From CAZVXI01 sp964631295 (lineage in GTDB: Bacteria; Planctomycetota; Phycisphaerae; Phycisphaerales; SM1A02): a DNA stretch of 40,518 nucleotides. This document shows positions 25,833 to 32,550 of the stretch, piece after piece (position 1 is the stretch's first letter; each line of letters opens with the position of its first letter). The stretch lies in the NCBI GenBank assembly GCA_964631295.1, contig CAZVXI010000005.1, positions 1-40,518 on the forward strand, given 5' to 3'. Under the pieces are notes generated by a model, which was not told where the DNA came from, ran no database searches, and saw only the letters and a list, made by a program, of their open reading frames with translations. The translations under genes were made by a program, and so were the position numbers.

Positions 25833-25985
25833 ATGCCTTTTGGCGACTGGCAGTTCTGGCTCGTGACAGTCATCGCAGCGATGGCTGCGTGGTGGGTGCT
25901 GCGACCACTGCTCCCGAAGCGCCGGTCCCAAAGTGGTAAGCAGACGAAGGTCAAGTTGACCATTGACGGCGAGCGACGATCCTGA
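25833..25985 (+). CDS. 50-residue single-pass membrane protein downstream of feoB
   Basis: ATG six bases after the feoB stop. The protein has an amphipathic start (MPFGDWQFW), one membrane span (about residues 8-24, LVTVIAAMAAWWVL), then a very basic tail KRRSQSGKQTKVK ending in an acidic-basic IDGERRS. Many feo operons carry a tiny FeoB-associated membrane protein of this size, normally with a cysteine-rich tail; this one has no cysteine at all. It could be a FeoC-like or FeoB-stabilising subunit. Position, size and hydropathy support a real gene; function is inference. Confidence 0.6.
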   Translation: MPFGDWQFWLVTVIAAMAAWWVLRPLLPKRRSQSGKQTKVKLTIDGERRS

Positions 25986-26261
25986 TCTTTCGAATACGGG
26001 TTGGGCGCGTGCTCAGTCGTACCGTGCTTCGGCAAAAGTGGATACATGTGGTCGCATCGCGACGTACTCTTTGCCTTGGACGCTGAAGCTACATCGTCGA
26101 GCGACAAATCTGCTGGTACTGACCGAATGAATACCGTTCGAACGCAGGTCCCGACCAGGTGCAGTAACCCAGGCATCAGCTTAGGACTCTTCAGCCATCT
26201 GAATCCCCCTATGTCCTCGGCGGCACAGGAAACGTGGCCAGTGCGTGAATCATGAGCATGG
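25986..26261. other. convergent intergenic region
   Basis: 276 bases between two convergent operons. A short hairpin GTCGC-ATC-GCGAC lies at 26051-26063, followed by CTCTTTG; it may serve as a weak terminator. A second UUCG-like loop (TGC-TTCG-GCA) lies near 26030. The plus-strand frame 26001-26255 does not look coding. No tRNA or SRP RNA signature. Confidence 0.35.
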
Positions 26262-26519
26262 TCAATGTGATGCCGGCCGCACTGTTTCTTCGTACTCCTG
26301 TTTCGAAATTGGCGTGACTTTCGAGTTGAGGAGGGTAACTTCAGCGTTTGACGAGCCATCGATGAACCGCAATGCGCCGCTGTACTCGTATCGCTCGGCC
26401 ATTGCGCTCGTCGTGTGATACACCGATCCTGTCGAGAGATCGGTGACTTCGTAATACGACGTCGCGCAGCCACCAAGCAAAGCTGACGCAACGATCACAG
26501 ACATGAGGCGTGCGATCAT
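26262..26519 (-). CDS. small lipoprotein
   Basis: 85 residues. A typical lipoprotein signal, MIARLMSVIVASALLGGC, with lipobox LLGGC, so the mature protein would start with a lipidated cysteine and sit on the outer face of the inner membrane or in the outer membrane. The mature part (about 68 residues) has a Tyr-rich start (SYYEVTDL) and beta-prone segments. I do not recognise a family. The ATG at 26519 overlaps the stop of the upstream gene (ATGA), so the two are translated together. Confidence 0.7.
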   Translation of the reverse strand: MIARLMSVIVASALLGGCATSYYEVTDLSTGSVYHTTSAMAERYEYSGALRFIDGSSNAEVTLLNSKVTPISKQEYEETVRPASH

Positions 26520-26914
26520 GGCTGAAGTATAGTCTGAGCGGTGAGATTCTCGCTCCACCAAAACAGGTCGTTCCTGCCATCATGCACACAAATCGCGAAC
26601 CCATCGTCGCCGACGAGCCAGTAGCGACCATCTGCACCGCCGACAATCGCAACGCACCGCGCACCGTTCTTCGACTGCATCGGCTCGATGGCAATAGCCG
26701 GCGGGACAATCTGCTGAACGATGACAGTCTCCTTGTCAGCAACATCCGACTTGACCGCTTGTTCCTGATCAGCACTCGACGCAGGGTCGGTGCCCATCCG
26801 GGAGCCGACCGCGAATGCTGCGGCTGTGAGAACTGCCACGACTGCCCACTGCTTGAGCGTTCCCCATGAACTCGGTGTAACGCGGGCAACTTTCGGTGTA
26901 ACGCTTGATTCCAT
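26516..26914 (-). CDS. membrane-anchored small protein
   Basis: 132 residues. One membrane span near residues 22-38 (QWAVVAVLTAAAFAVG), then a Ser/Asp/Glu/Gln-rich linker, and a C-terminal beta-like domain in which ARCVAIVGGADGRYWLVG and GFAICVHDGRNDLFWW stand out; two cysteines may pair. Orientation would put the domain in the periplasm. GGAGG lies seven bases before the ATG. Family not recognised. The lipoprotein gene overlaps its stop, suggesting partners at the envelope. Confidence 0.7.
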   Translation of the reverse strand: MESSVTPKVARVTPSSWGTLKQWAVVAVLTAAAFAVGSRMGTDPASSADQEQAVKSDVADKETVIVQQIVPPAIAIEPMQSKNGARCVAIVGGADGRYWLVGDDGFAICVHDGRNDLFWWSENLTAQTILQP

Positions 26915-26999
26915 GACCAGCCTCCATGAGAGTTGGATTCTTTAAGTAGGACACACCCGGACAGGCCCGTATTGCATCTGAGTTGCCAATTCAAGTGGC

Positions 27000-27266
27000 T
27001 TAGTGACCCGGCTCCTCAAAGGCTCTGGTCCGGTGCGAAATCGTGTCGAACACTGCCCCCACGTCCCGGGGCATGCCTTCAGCCCGCTCGTAGATGTGTT
27101 CCACGCCATCTGGGCCGGTGTAGCGGAACTCGTGACGCGACATGACCGATGGACCACCATCATCATGTGAGGCTGCCAGAACCTCGCGAATCTGTCTGCA
27201 AATCGACTCTGGAATACGGTCAAGATCGCCGCTATTGATCGTGATCTCGCTGCAACGCATCAGCAT
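27000..27266 (-). CDS. small hypothetical protein after asnS
   Basis: About 88 residues, starting at ATG 27266 (ATG 27260 and TTG 27284, which overlaps the asnS stop as TTGA, are alternatives). An N-terminal helix (SGDLDRIPESICRQIREVLA) is followed by a beta pair ending RHEFRYTGPDGVEHIYER. Cytosolic; no membrane span. I do not recognise it, but coding character is fair and it follows asnS closely. No strong ribosome site. Confidence 0.5.
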   Translation of the reverse strand: MLMRCSEITINSGDLDRIPESICRQIREVLAASHDDGGPSVMSRHEFRYTGPDGVEHIYERAEGMPRDVGAVFDTISHRTRAFEEPGH

Positions 27267-27280
27267 ACCAGAGGTCAGCT

Positions 27281-28690
27281 TCAAAACTCAGCGTGTCCAG
27301 GCGTCCGCGGGAATGGAATGACATCACGCACGTTCTGCATGCCAGTGGCATACATGATGGTCCGCTCGAAGCCGAGCCCGAACCCAGCGTGGGGAACAGT
27401 GCCATACTTGCGCAGATCGCGATACCACCAATAGGCGTCCTTTGGCAGATGAGTCTCATCGAGGCGCTGATCGAGCACCTCGAGGCGCTCCTCGCGTTGC
27501 GATCCGCCGATGATCTCCCCGATGCCCGGCGCAAGCACATCCATCGCGGCGACGGTCTTGCCATCCTCATTGAGGCGCATGTAGAACGCCTTGATCTCTT
27601 TCGGGTAATCGGTGACCACGACCGGCCGTCCAACATGCTCCTCAGTCAGGTATCGCTCGTGCTCAGACTGCATGTCCATCCCCCACTCCACCGGAAACTC
27701 GAACTTCGTCCCGGAATGAACGGCCTTTTCCAGCGCAGCCACAGCATCCGTGTAGGACATGCGCTCGAAGCTTGAATCGATGAATTTCTCCAGTCGCTCG
27801 ATGCACCCCTTGTCGATGCGGTGGTTAAAGAACGCCATGTCATCGCTTCGTTCATCAAGCAGCGTGCGAAAAATCGCTTTCAGGAAATCCTCGGCAAGGT
27901 CGGCGTTGTCGTGGAGATCAGCAAACGCGATCTCCGGCTCGACCATCCAGAACTCCGCAAGATGCCTGCTCGTGTTGCTGTTCTCGGCCCGGAACGTCGG
28001 GCCAAACGTGTACACGTTGGTGAGTGAACAGCAATATGACTCCACCGCGAGTTGACCGGATACCGTCAGGAACGCCTCGCGATCGAAGAAATCCTGCGAG
28101 AAGTCGATGCCGCCGCTCTCATCACGTGGCAAATTAACGAGATCGAGTGTGGAGACACGGAACATCTCACCCGCGCCCTCCGCATCTGACGCAGTGATGA
28201 TGGGCGTGTGAACCCACAGGAAGCCGCGCTCATGAAAGAAACGATGCATGGCTTGAGCAAGACAGTGACGCACACGCGCAATCGCACCGAACGTGTTCGT
28301 GCGTGTACGCAGATGCGCGTACTCTCGCAGGTATTCGAATGTGTGCCGCTTGGCTGATGCAGGGTAGGTGTCAGGGTCTTCCACCCAGCCGATGACTTCG
28401 ACCCGAGTCGCCTGCACTTCATAAGCCTGGCCTTTGCCCTGGCTGTCGACAAGCGTGCCGGTGCAGATCAATGAGCAGCCGGTTGTCACCTTCGCGACTT
28501 CATCTTCGTAGTTGCTCAGCGAGTTGGGCGCGACCACCTGGATTGGATCAAAGCATGAGCCATCACTCACGTTGATGAAGGACAGCCCCGCCTTGGAATC
28601 TCTGCGTGTCCGCACCCAGCCCTTCAGGGTGATCTCCTGACCGACGTGAGAACCGCCGGCGAGTGCTTCCGAGACTGCGACATGGCCCAT
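27281..28690 (-). CDS. asnS: asparaginyl-tRNA synthetase
   Basis: 469-residue class IIb aminoacyl-tRNA synthetase. Seen: N-terminal OB anticodon-binding domain (TLKGWVRTRRDSKAGLSFI), motif 2 FRAENSNTSRHLAEFWMVEPE, and motif 3 GFGLGFERTIMYATGMQNVRDV near the C-terminus. HLAEF is the asparagine-type sequence of motif 2, distinguishing it from AspRS. The frame opens at 28762, but the true start is most likely ATG 28690 (MGHVAVSEALAG), with AAGGAA ten bases before it. Presence of AsnRS means direct charging of tRNA-Asn. It starts a minus-strand run into three small genes. Confidence 0.96.
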   Translation of the reverse strand: MGHVAVSEALAGGSHVGQEITLKGWVRTRRDSKAGLSFINVSDGSCFDPIQVVAPNSLSNYEDEVAKVTTGCSLICTGTLVDSQGKGQAYEVQATRVEVIGWVEDPDTYPASAKRHTFEYLREYAHLRTRTNTFGAIARVRHCLAQAMHRFFHERGFLWVHTPIITASDAEGAGEMFRVSTLDLVNLPRDESGGIDFSQDFFDREAFLTVSGQLAVESYCCSLTNVYTFGPTFRAENSNTSRHLAEFWMVEPEIAFADLHDNADLAEDFLKAIFRTLLDERSDDMAFFNHRIDKGCIERLEKFIDSSFERMSYTDAVAALEKAVHSGTKFEFPVEWGMDMQSEHERYLTEEHVGRPVVVTDYPKEIKAFYMRLNEDGKTVAAMDVLAPGIGEIIGGSQREERLEVLDQRLDETHLPKDAYWWYRDLRKYGTVPHAGFGLGFERTIMYATGMQNVRDVIPFPRTPGHAEF

Positions 28691-28946
28691 ATGAAACTTG
28701 TTCCTTCCTGCTGGGTGCTTTGGATGAGCGGTGAGTATGGGCCAGCTCGCCGTCCGAGACAACTTGTTCGGGGAACTCAGAAGCCGCCAATATGGCAGAC
28801 ATCAGGGCATCCGCCGCGACTCCTGACAGCACGCCGCATATCGACGGCTCGGAGTTACGGCCATAAGTGCATATAAATCAATGATTTGTGTTGCGCCACT
28901 CAGAGTTTACCGGGGCATGCAGGTTGCGTGGTGATAAACCAGACGA
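28691..28946. other. divergent intergenic region, asnS / groES operon
   Basis: 256 bases. It holds the AT-rich stretch 28870-28890 with a small dyad AAATC-AAT-GATTT (28875-28887) and a loose GTTTACC / GGT..TAAAC dyad (28907-28940). There is no CIRCE element (TTAGCACTC-N9-GAGTGCTAA), so chaperonin control by HrcA is not supported. No convincing -35/-10 pair with normal spacing. Confidence 0.4.
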
Positions 28947-29459
28947 ATGTCATTGCGCAATGTCCATTCTGATTCGCCGGAGCCGCAAGATGCCAACGGC
29001 GCACGGCTCAATTTGCTTCTCTCGCATGGCGGCTGGCGGCAGGATGACCCGCTCAGGCAACTGCCTCGATTGCTGGACCCGATGGGGATCCACAGCATGT
29101 ACGCGACATCCGGCGACGAAGCCGCAGATCTGATTCAGCACCATCCGATTCACATTGCGGTGGTCGATCTGCAGATTCCCTTTGAACGGGATTGCCCTTC
29201 GCAAAGGCCCGGTGGGCCGCGCATCTTGCAGTTGCTTCGCCGTCTGGACCAGCCCCCGCCGACGGTTGTCGTCCGGCCTGCGCAGGCGACAGCGCGTGAG
29301 AGTCAGCGATCACTGTCCGAAGCACTCCAGCAGGGCGCATTTGCCGTGCTCGATCAACCAATGAAACTCGATACGCTGCTTGAAGTCATGCGGCGCATTC
29401 TCAGGCGTTACTACGAAGGCGCATGGCCGGATTCCTCCAACCAGCCATCGCATGAATGA
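28947..29459 (+). CDS. degenerate response-regulator receiver-like protein
   Basis: 170 residues, a single receiver-type domain. The alpha/beta pattern can be followed: strand 1 LNLLLS, strand 3 HIAVVDLQIPFE, strand 4 PPPTVVVR, strand 5 AFAVLDQP, helix 5 DTLLEVMRRILRR. Asp74 sits at the phospho-acceptor position, but the acidic pair expected after strand 1 is Ser-His here, and the invariant lysine before the strand-5 proline is Gln137. It therefore should not work as a normal Mg-dependent receiver and may act as an unphosphorylated pseudo-receiver. It has no output domain. groES follows 38 bases after the stop, in the same direction. Confidence 0.65.
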   Translation: MSLRNVHSDSPEPQDANGARLNLLLSHGGWRQDDPLRQLPRLLDPMGIHSMYATSGDEAADLIQHHPIHIAVVDLQIPFERDCPSQRPGGPRILQLLRRLDQPPPTVVVRPAQATARESQRSLSEALQQGAFAVLDQPMKLDTLLEVMRRILRRYYEGAWPDSSNQPSHE

Positions 29460-29497
29460 ATCCCCGAACACTCTTTTGCTCAGGAGACACGACAGAG

Positions 29498-29788
29498 ATG
29501 AAGGTCAAACCACTGGGAGACAAACTGCTTATCAAACGCGCCGCCGCTGACACCAAGACCGATGCCGGCATCTATCTGCCGGAATCTGCAAAAGACAAGC
29601 CCAAGCAGGGCAAGGTCATGCAACTTGGCAATGGCGTCCTCAACCGCGATACGGGCGAGTATCTCCCGTTCACCGTCAAGAAGGGTGATACGGTGCTCTT
29701 CACCAGCTACGCGGGCACGGAAATCAAGATCGACGGCGATGAGTATCTCATCATGACCGAAGATGACATTCTCGGCATTGTCAACTGA
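29498..29788 (+). CDS. groES: co-chaperonin GroES
   Basis: 96 residues. Forms the heptameric lid of the GroEL chamber. The sequence runs MKVKPLGDKLLIKRAAADTK, then GIYLPESAKDKPKQGKV with the mobile loop just before it, VKKGDTVLF, and EYLIMTEDDILGIV at the end, as in all GroES. ATG 29498 is chosen over 29456 because the fold begins there and AGGAG (29482-29486) lies upstream, at a longish 11-base gap. Not followed directly by groEL: two small genes intervene. Confidence 0.96.
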   Translation: MKVKPLGDKLLIKRAAADTKTDAGIYLPESAKDKPKQGKVMQLGNGVLNRDTGEYLPFTVKKGDTVLFTSYAGTEIKIDGDEYLIMTEDDILGIVN

Positions 29789-29829
29789 CAGCACGCATTG
29801 CCGATTCAGCCCAACGCAGAAGGAAACAG

Positions 29830-30054
29830 ATGGAACGCGGACCGCTCATTCGAATTCTCAACGAGATGAAGGGAACCGACATGGAACTTGATCTCGTGGT
29901 TGTTGGCAAGTCCGATCCGATGGAAGTGCGCAACGTCGTCGATACCGAGGAACTGCACAGCGCCAATGGCATCAAGGTGACGACGAAGCAGAACTACATC
30001 TGGCTCGATGCATCGCATGTTTCCGCGGTGTGGCAGGCCCGCTCCGACATCTGA
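29830..30054 (+). CDS. small conserved-looking protein A between groES and groEL
   Basis: 74 residues, no cysteine, no membrane span. A short N-terminal helix (LIRILNEMKG) is followed by beta strands: ELDLVVVGK, MEVRNVVD, IKVTT and NYIWLDASHVSAVW. It has a clear ribosome site (AGAAGGA, five bases before ATG). It resembles the next gene over its whole length: helix, glycine, strand, acidic turn, the ending YxxLDAxxIxxV. Fold could be a small beta-barrel; no known family is recognised. Being inside groES-groEL it should be made together with the chaperonin. Confidence 0.7.
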   Translation: MERGPLIRILNEMKGTDMELDLVVVGKSDPMEVRNVVDTEELHSANGIKVTTKQNYIWLDASHVSAVWQARSDI

Positions 30055-30069
30055 CACAGGGAACCTCGC

Positions 30070-30279
30070 GTGCCAATAACGCCAGAACAACTCCGAACTG
30101 CACTTGGTGATCTCAACGGCCAGCGCGATGTACGCGTGCAGTTCGATGATGCGGCCCCATGCATCGTCGAACGTGCTCTGCTCGTGCCCGCCGAGGAAGA
30201 CAACCTCGTGAAGCTGACAGATGGCACACGAGAGTACCTGCTCGATGCAGCGCGTATTGCATGGGTGCAAATCGGCTGA
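30070..30279 (+). CDS. small protein B between groES and groEL, paralogue of A
   Basis: 69 residues from GTG 30070 (AGGGA eight to nine bases upstream). Helix QLRTALGDLNG, strands DVRVQFDD and CIVERALLVPAE, then VKLTDGTREYLLDAARIAWVQ. Its C-terminal LDAARIAWVQ matches LDASHVSAVW of the preceding protein, and the N-terminal L-x-L-x-G pattern also matches, so the two are probable tandem duplicates that have diverged. 15 bases separate them; groEL follows after 54. Function unknown. Confidence 0.7.
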   Translation: MPITPEQLRTALGDLNGQRDVRVQFDDAAPCIVERALLVPAEEDNLVKLTDGTREYLLDAARIAWVQIG

Positions 30280-30333
30280 CGCGCTCAAAGAACAAAGAAC
30301 CACTGACCCTGAAACGCAAGGAAGAAAACCCAA

Positions 30334-31965
30334 ATGGCAGCAAAGCAGATTGCATACGACGTTGACGCCCGGGAGCGGATGCTCCGGGGTATTCAGAAAC
30401 TCGCGAAGGCCGTCAAAGTCACACTGGGCCCGTCTGGCCGGGTGGCTGTGATTGAAAAATCCTTCGGCGCACCGACTGTCACGAAGGACGGAGTCACCGT
30501 CGCCAAGGAAATCGAACTCGAAGACGCATATGAAAACATGGGCGCGCAGATGGTGAAGGAAGTCGCAAGCAAGTCCAGCAAGGATGCAGGCGACGGAACC
30601 ACGACCGCAACCATCTACGCTGAGGCGATCTTTACTGAGGGCCTGAAGAATATCACCGCTGGCGCAAATGCAAACCATGTGAAGCAAGGCATCGAAATGG
30701 GCACCGACGCGATCGTCAAGGAACTCGCAAAGATGTCCAACCCGGTCAAGAGTTCGACTGAAATCGCACAGGTTGGTACATGCGCTGCCAACCAGGATTC
30801 AACCATCGGCAATATCATCGCAGAGGCGATGGACAAGGTCGGCAAGGATGGGGTGATCACCGTCGAAGAAGGCAAGTCCCTTGATACACATGTCGAACTG
30901 GTCGAGGGCATGCAGTTTGACAAGGGTTACCTCAGCCCGCACTTCGTGACTGATGTGAACAACATGCAGGCCGTCCTCGACGACTGCTACGTGCTCGTCC
31001 ATGAGAAGAAGATCAGTTCGGCAAAAGACCTTCTGCCAATCCTCGGCAAGATTGCTGAAGGCGGCAAGAGCCTGCTGATCATCGCCGAAGACATCGAAGG
31101 CGAAGCACTCGCGACGCTCGTCGTGAACCGCCTGCGTGGTACACTCAAGGTCTGCGCAGTCAAGGCGCCGGGCTTCGGCGATCGCCGCAAAGAGATGCTG
31201 CAGGATATTGCCATCCTCACTGGCGGTGAGCCAATCATGGAAGAACTCGGCATCGATCTGGAATCGATATCGCTCACGAACCTCGGCCGCGCCAAGAAGG
31301 TCACTGTCGACAAGGACAACACCACCATTGTCGAAGGTGCTGGCACAGCCAAGGACATCAAGGGCCGCATCGAGCAGCTCAAGGCACAGATCGAGAACAC
31401 CTCCAGCGACTACGATGCGGAGAAGCTGCAGGAACGTCTCGCGAAACTTGCGGGCGGCGTTGCACAGATCAACGTCGGTGCTGCGACCGAAGTCGAGATG
31501 AAGGAAAAGAAGGCCCGCGTCGAAGATGCGCTGCACGCTTGCCGCGCTGCCGTCGAAGAAGGCATCCTTCCCGGTGGCGGTGTCGCAGTGCTCCGCGCTC
31601 GTGCTGCACTTGATGCAGCCCGCAAGAAGGCCACCGGCGATGCCAAGCTCGGCGTCGACATTGTCTCCCGCGCAGTGAGCGCGCCGATCAAGCAAATCGC
31701 GTCCAACTGCGGATTCGAGGGATCGATTGTGTGTCAGCGCGTTGAAGAAGGCACCGGTAACTTTGGATTCAACGGCCTCACCGGCGAGTACGAAGATCTC
31801 GTCAAAGCGGGCGTCATCGTCCCGACGAAAGTCGAACGCGTTGCCCTGCAAAATGCGTCGAGCATCAGCGGCCTGCTGCTGACCACCGATGCAGCCGTCG
31901 TCGAGATCAAAGAGAAGAAGAAGTCCCCCGCCGGCGGCGGTGACATGGATGACTTCGACTATTGA
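30334..31965 (+). CDS. groEL: chaperonin GroEL
   Basis: 543 residues, ATP-driven protein folding chamber with GroES. Seen: LGPSGRVAVIEKSFGAPTVT and DGVTVAKEIELED, the ATP-site DAGDGTTTATIYAEAI (GDGTTT), VVEEGKSLDTH, APGFGDRRKEML with KTDG-type loop absent, and GILPGGGVAVLRA. The C-terminal tail is GGGDMDDFDY rather than the usual GGM repeat, so the unstructured floor segment is altered. AAGGAAG nine bases before the ATG. Last gene of the operon, with a strong terminator directly after. Many planctomycetes carry several groEL copies; others would lie elsewhere. Confidence 0.97.
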   Translation: MAAKQIAYDVDARERMLRGIQKLAKAVKVTLGPSGRVAVIEKSFGAPTVTKDGVTVAKEIELEDAYENMGAQMVKEVASKSSKDAGDGTTTATIYAEAIFTEGLKNITAGANANHVKQGIEMGTDAIVKELAKMSNPVKSSTEIAQVGTCAANQDSTIGNIIAEAMDKVGKDGVITVEEGKSLDTHVELVEGMQFDKGYLSPHFVTDVNNMQAVLDDCYVLVHEKKISSAKDLLPILGKIAEGGKSLLIIAEDIEGEALATLVVNRLRGTLKVCAVKAPGFGDRRKEMLQDIAILTGGEPIMEELGIDLESISLTNLGRAKKVTVDKDNTTIVEGAGTAKDIKGRIEQLKAQIENTSSDYDAEKLQERLAKLAGGVAQINVGAATEVEMKEKKARVEDALHACRAAVEEGILPGGGVAVLRARAALDAARKKATGDAKLGVDIVSRAVSAPIKQIASNCGFEGSIVCQRVEEGTGNFGFNGLTGEYEDLVKAGVIVPTKVERVALQNASSISGLLLTTDAAVVEIKEKKKSPAGGGDMDDFDY

Positions 31966-32204
31966 TCGCCAAGACAACTCTGAGCAGCACGGGCCGCGGG
32001 CATTCGCTCGCGGCTCTTTTTCATGAGATTTACGTGCCGACATGTCGCGTTTGTCGGCACTTTGAATGACCACAGATACCTTTTGTTATCGTGAACATCA
32101 AACACGACCGGTCGGCCGTCGCAGGTGATCTCGCATTTACTCGCATTCACCTCATCGATGGTGGAAGGCTCGCCACGGGCAACCATGAACACAACAACAA
32201 GCAC
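31959..32204 (-). CDS. doubtful small secreted-type protein antisense to the groEL end
   Basis: 81 residues if started at GTG 32204 (ATG at 32186 shortens it). The start LVVVFMVARG could be the core of a signal peptide and two cysteines follow in CEITC. It lies downstream of the kinase and the small membrane gene on the same strand. Against it: its last third runs through both hairpins at the end of groEL and reaches seven bases into groEL, and there is no ribosome site. Kept as low confidence. Confidence 0.3.
   Translation of the reverse strand: MLVVVFMVARGEPSTIDEVNASKCEITCDGRPVVFDVHDNKRYLWSFKVPTNATCRHVNLMKKSRERMPAARAAQSCLGDQ
31991..32021 (+). terminator. Rho-independent terminator of the groESL operon
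   Basis: Stem GCCGCGGG (31993-32000), loop CATTCG, stem CTCGCGGC (32007-32014) with one G-T wobble, then TCTTTTT. Two more outer pairs are possible. It begins 27 bases after the groEL stop. Textbook intrinsic terminator. Confidence 0.85.
32034..32060. terminator. second hairpin, possible terminator for the minus-strand operon or backup
   Basis: Perfect 9-bp arms GTGCCGACA and TGTCGGCAC with a 9-base loop, followed by TTTG only. The short T run makes plus-strand termination weak; on the minus strand it lies downstream of the kinase/membrane genes, preceded by no strong U-run either. Could be a backup terminator or an mRNA-end stabiliser. Confidence 0.45.
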
Positions 32205-32242
32205 AGGGAAGCAGATCCATCATATGTGTCTCTCAACACTGA

Positions 32243-32527
32243 CTATTGCGAGCGGCCTCTTGTGTGATGTGCACTGCCACCGATCGCGCCCAAGTCCATC
32301 AGGACAGCAATGACCACGACCACCAACCCGATGCCAGTCACGCTGCCTTCCGGCTGCATATGCCACGCAAGCGCGTAGGCGAGCGTCGTATACGGCATGA
32401 AGAAAAAGCCAAGCAAGGGCCAGAGTGTTGTGTCAAATGCCTCACCAAGCCAGTCGCTGAAAATAACCACCAGAACAATGGCTACTCGTGGCATGAACAT
32501 CGCAAGAATTCCTGCAGCGCAGCCCAT
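32243..32527 (-). CDS. small multi-span membrane protein downstream of the kinase
   Basis: 94 residues. Three hydrophobic segments: about residues 7-27 (ILAMFMPRVAIVLVVIF), 35-55 (LWPLLGFFFMPYTTLAYALAW) and 63-82 (VTGIGLVVVVIAVLMDLG). The pattern MGC-x-A-MPR-...-LWPLLGFFFMP-TTLAYA is one I associate with small hypothetical inner-membrane proteins of several phyla; no function is known to me. AAGGAG lies eight bases before the ATG, and the gene starts 23 bases after the kinase stop, so it is co-transcribed. Possible membrane partner of the kinase. Confidence 0.75.
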   Translation of the reverse strand: MGCAAGILAMFMPRVAIVLVVIFSDWLGEAFDTTLWPLLGFFFMPYTTLAYALAWHMQPEGSVTGIGLVVVVIAVLMDLGAIGGSAHHTRGRSQ

Positions 32528-32550
32528 GTCGTCAACTCCTTGTGCGCGAA

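Noticed and set aside
26001..26255. 84-residue plus-strand frame
   Set aside because: Low-complexity serine stretch, no ribosome site; lies in a convergent gap.
28691..29497. HrcA-type CIRCE element for groES
   Set aside because: Looked for TTAGCACTC and GAGTGCTAA in the upstream regions; neither is present.
30799..32073. 424-residue minus-strand frame across groEL
   Set aside because: Antisense shadow of groEL; no ribosome site and unnatural composition.
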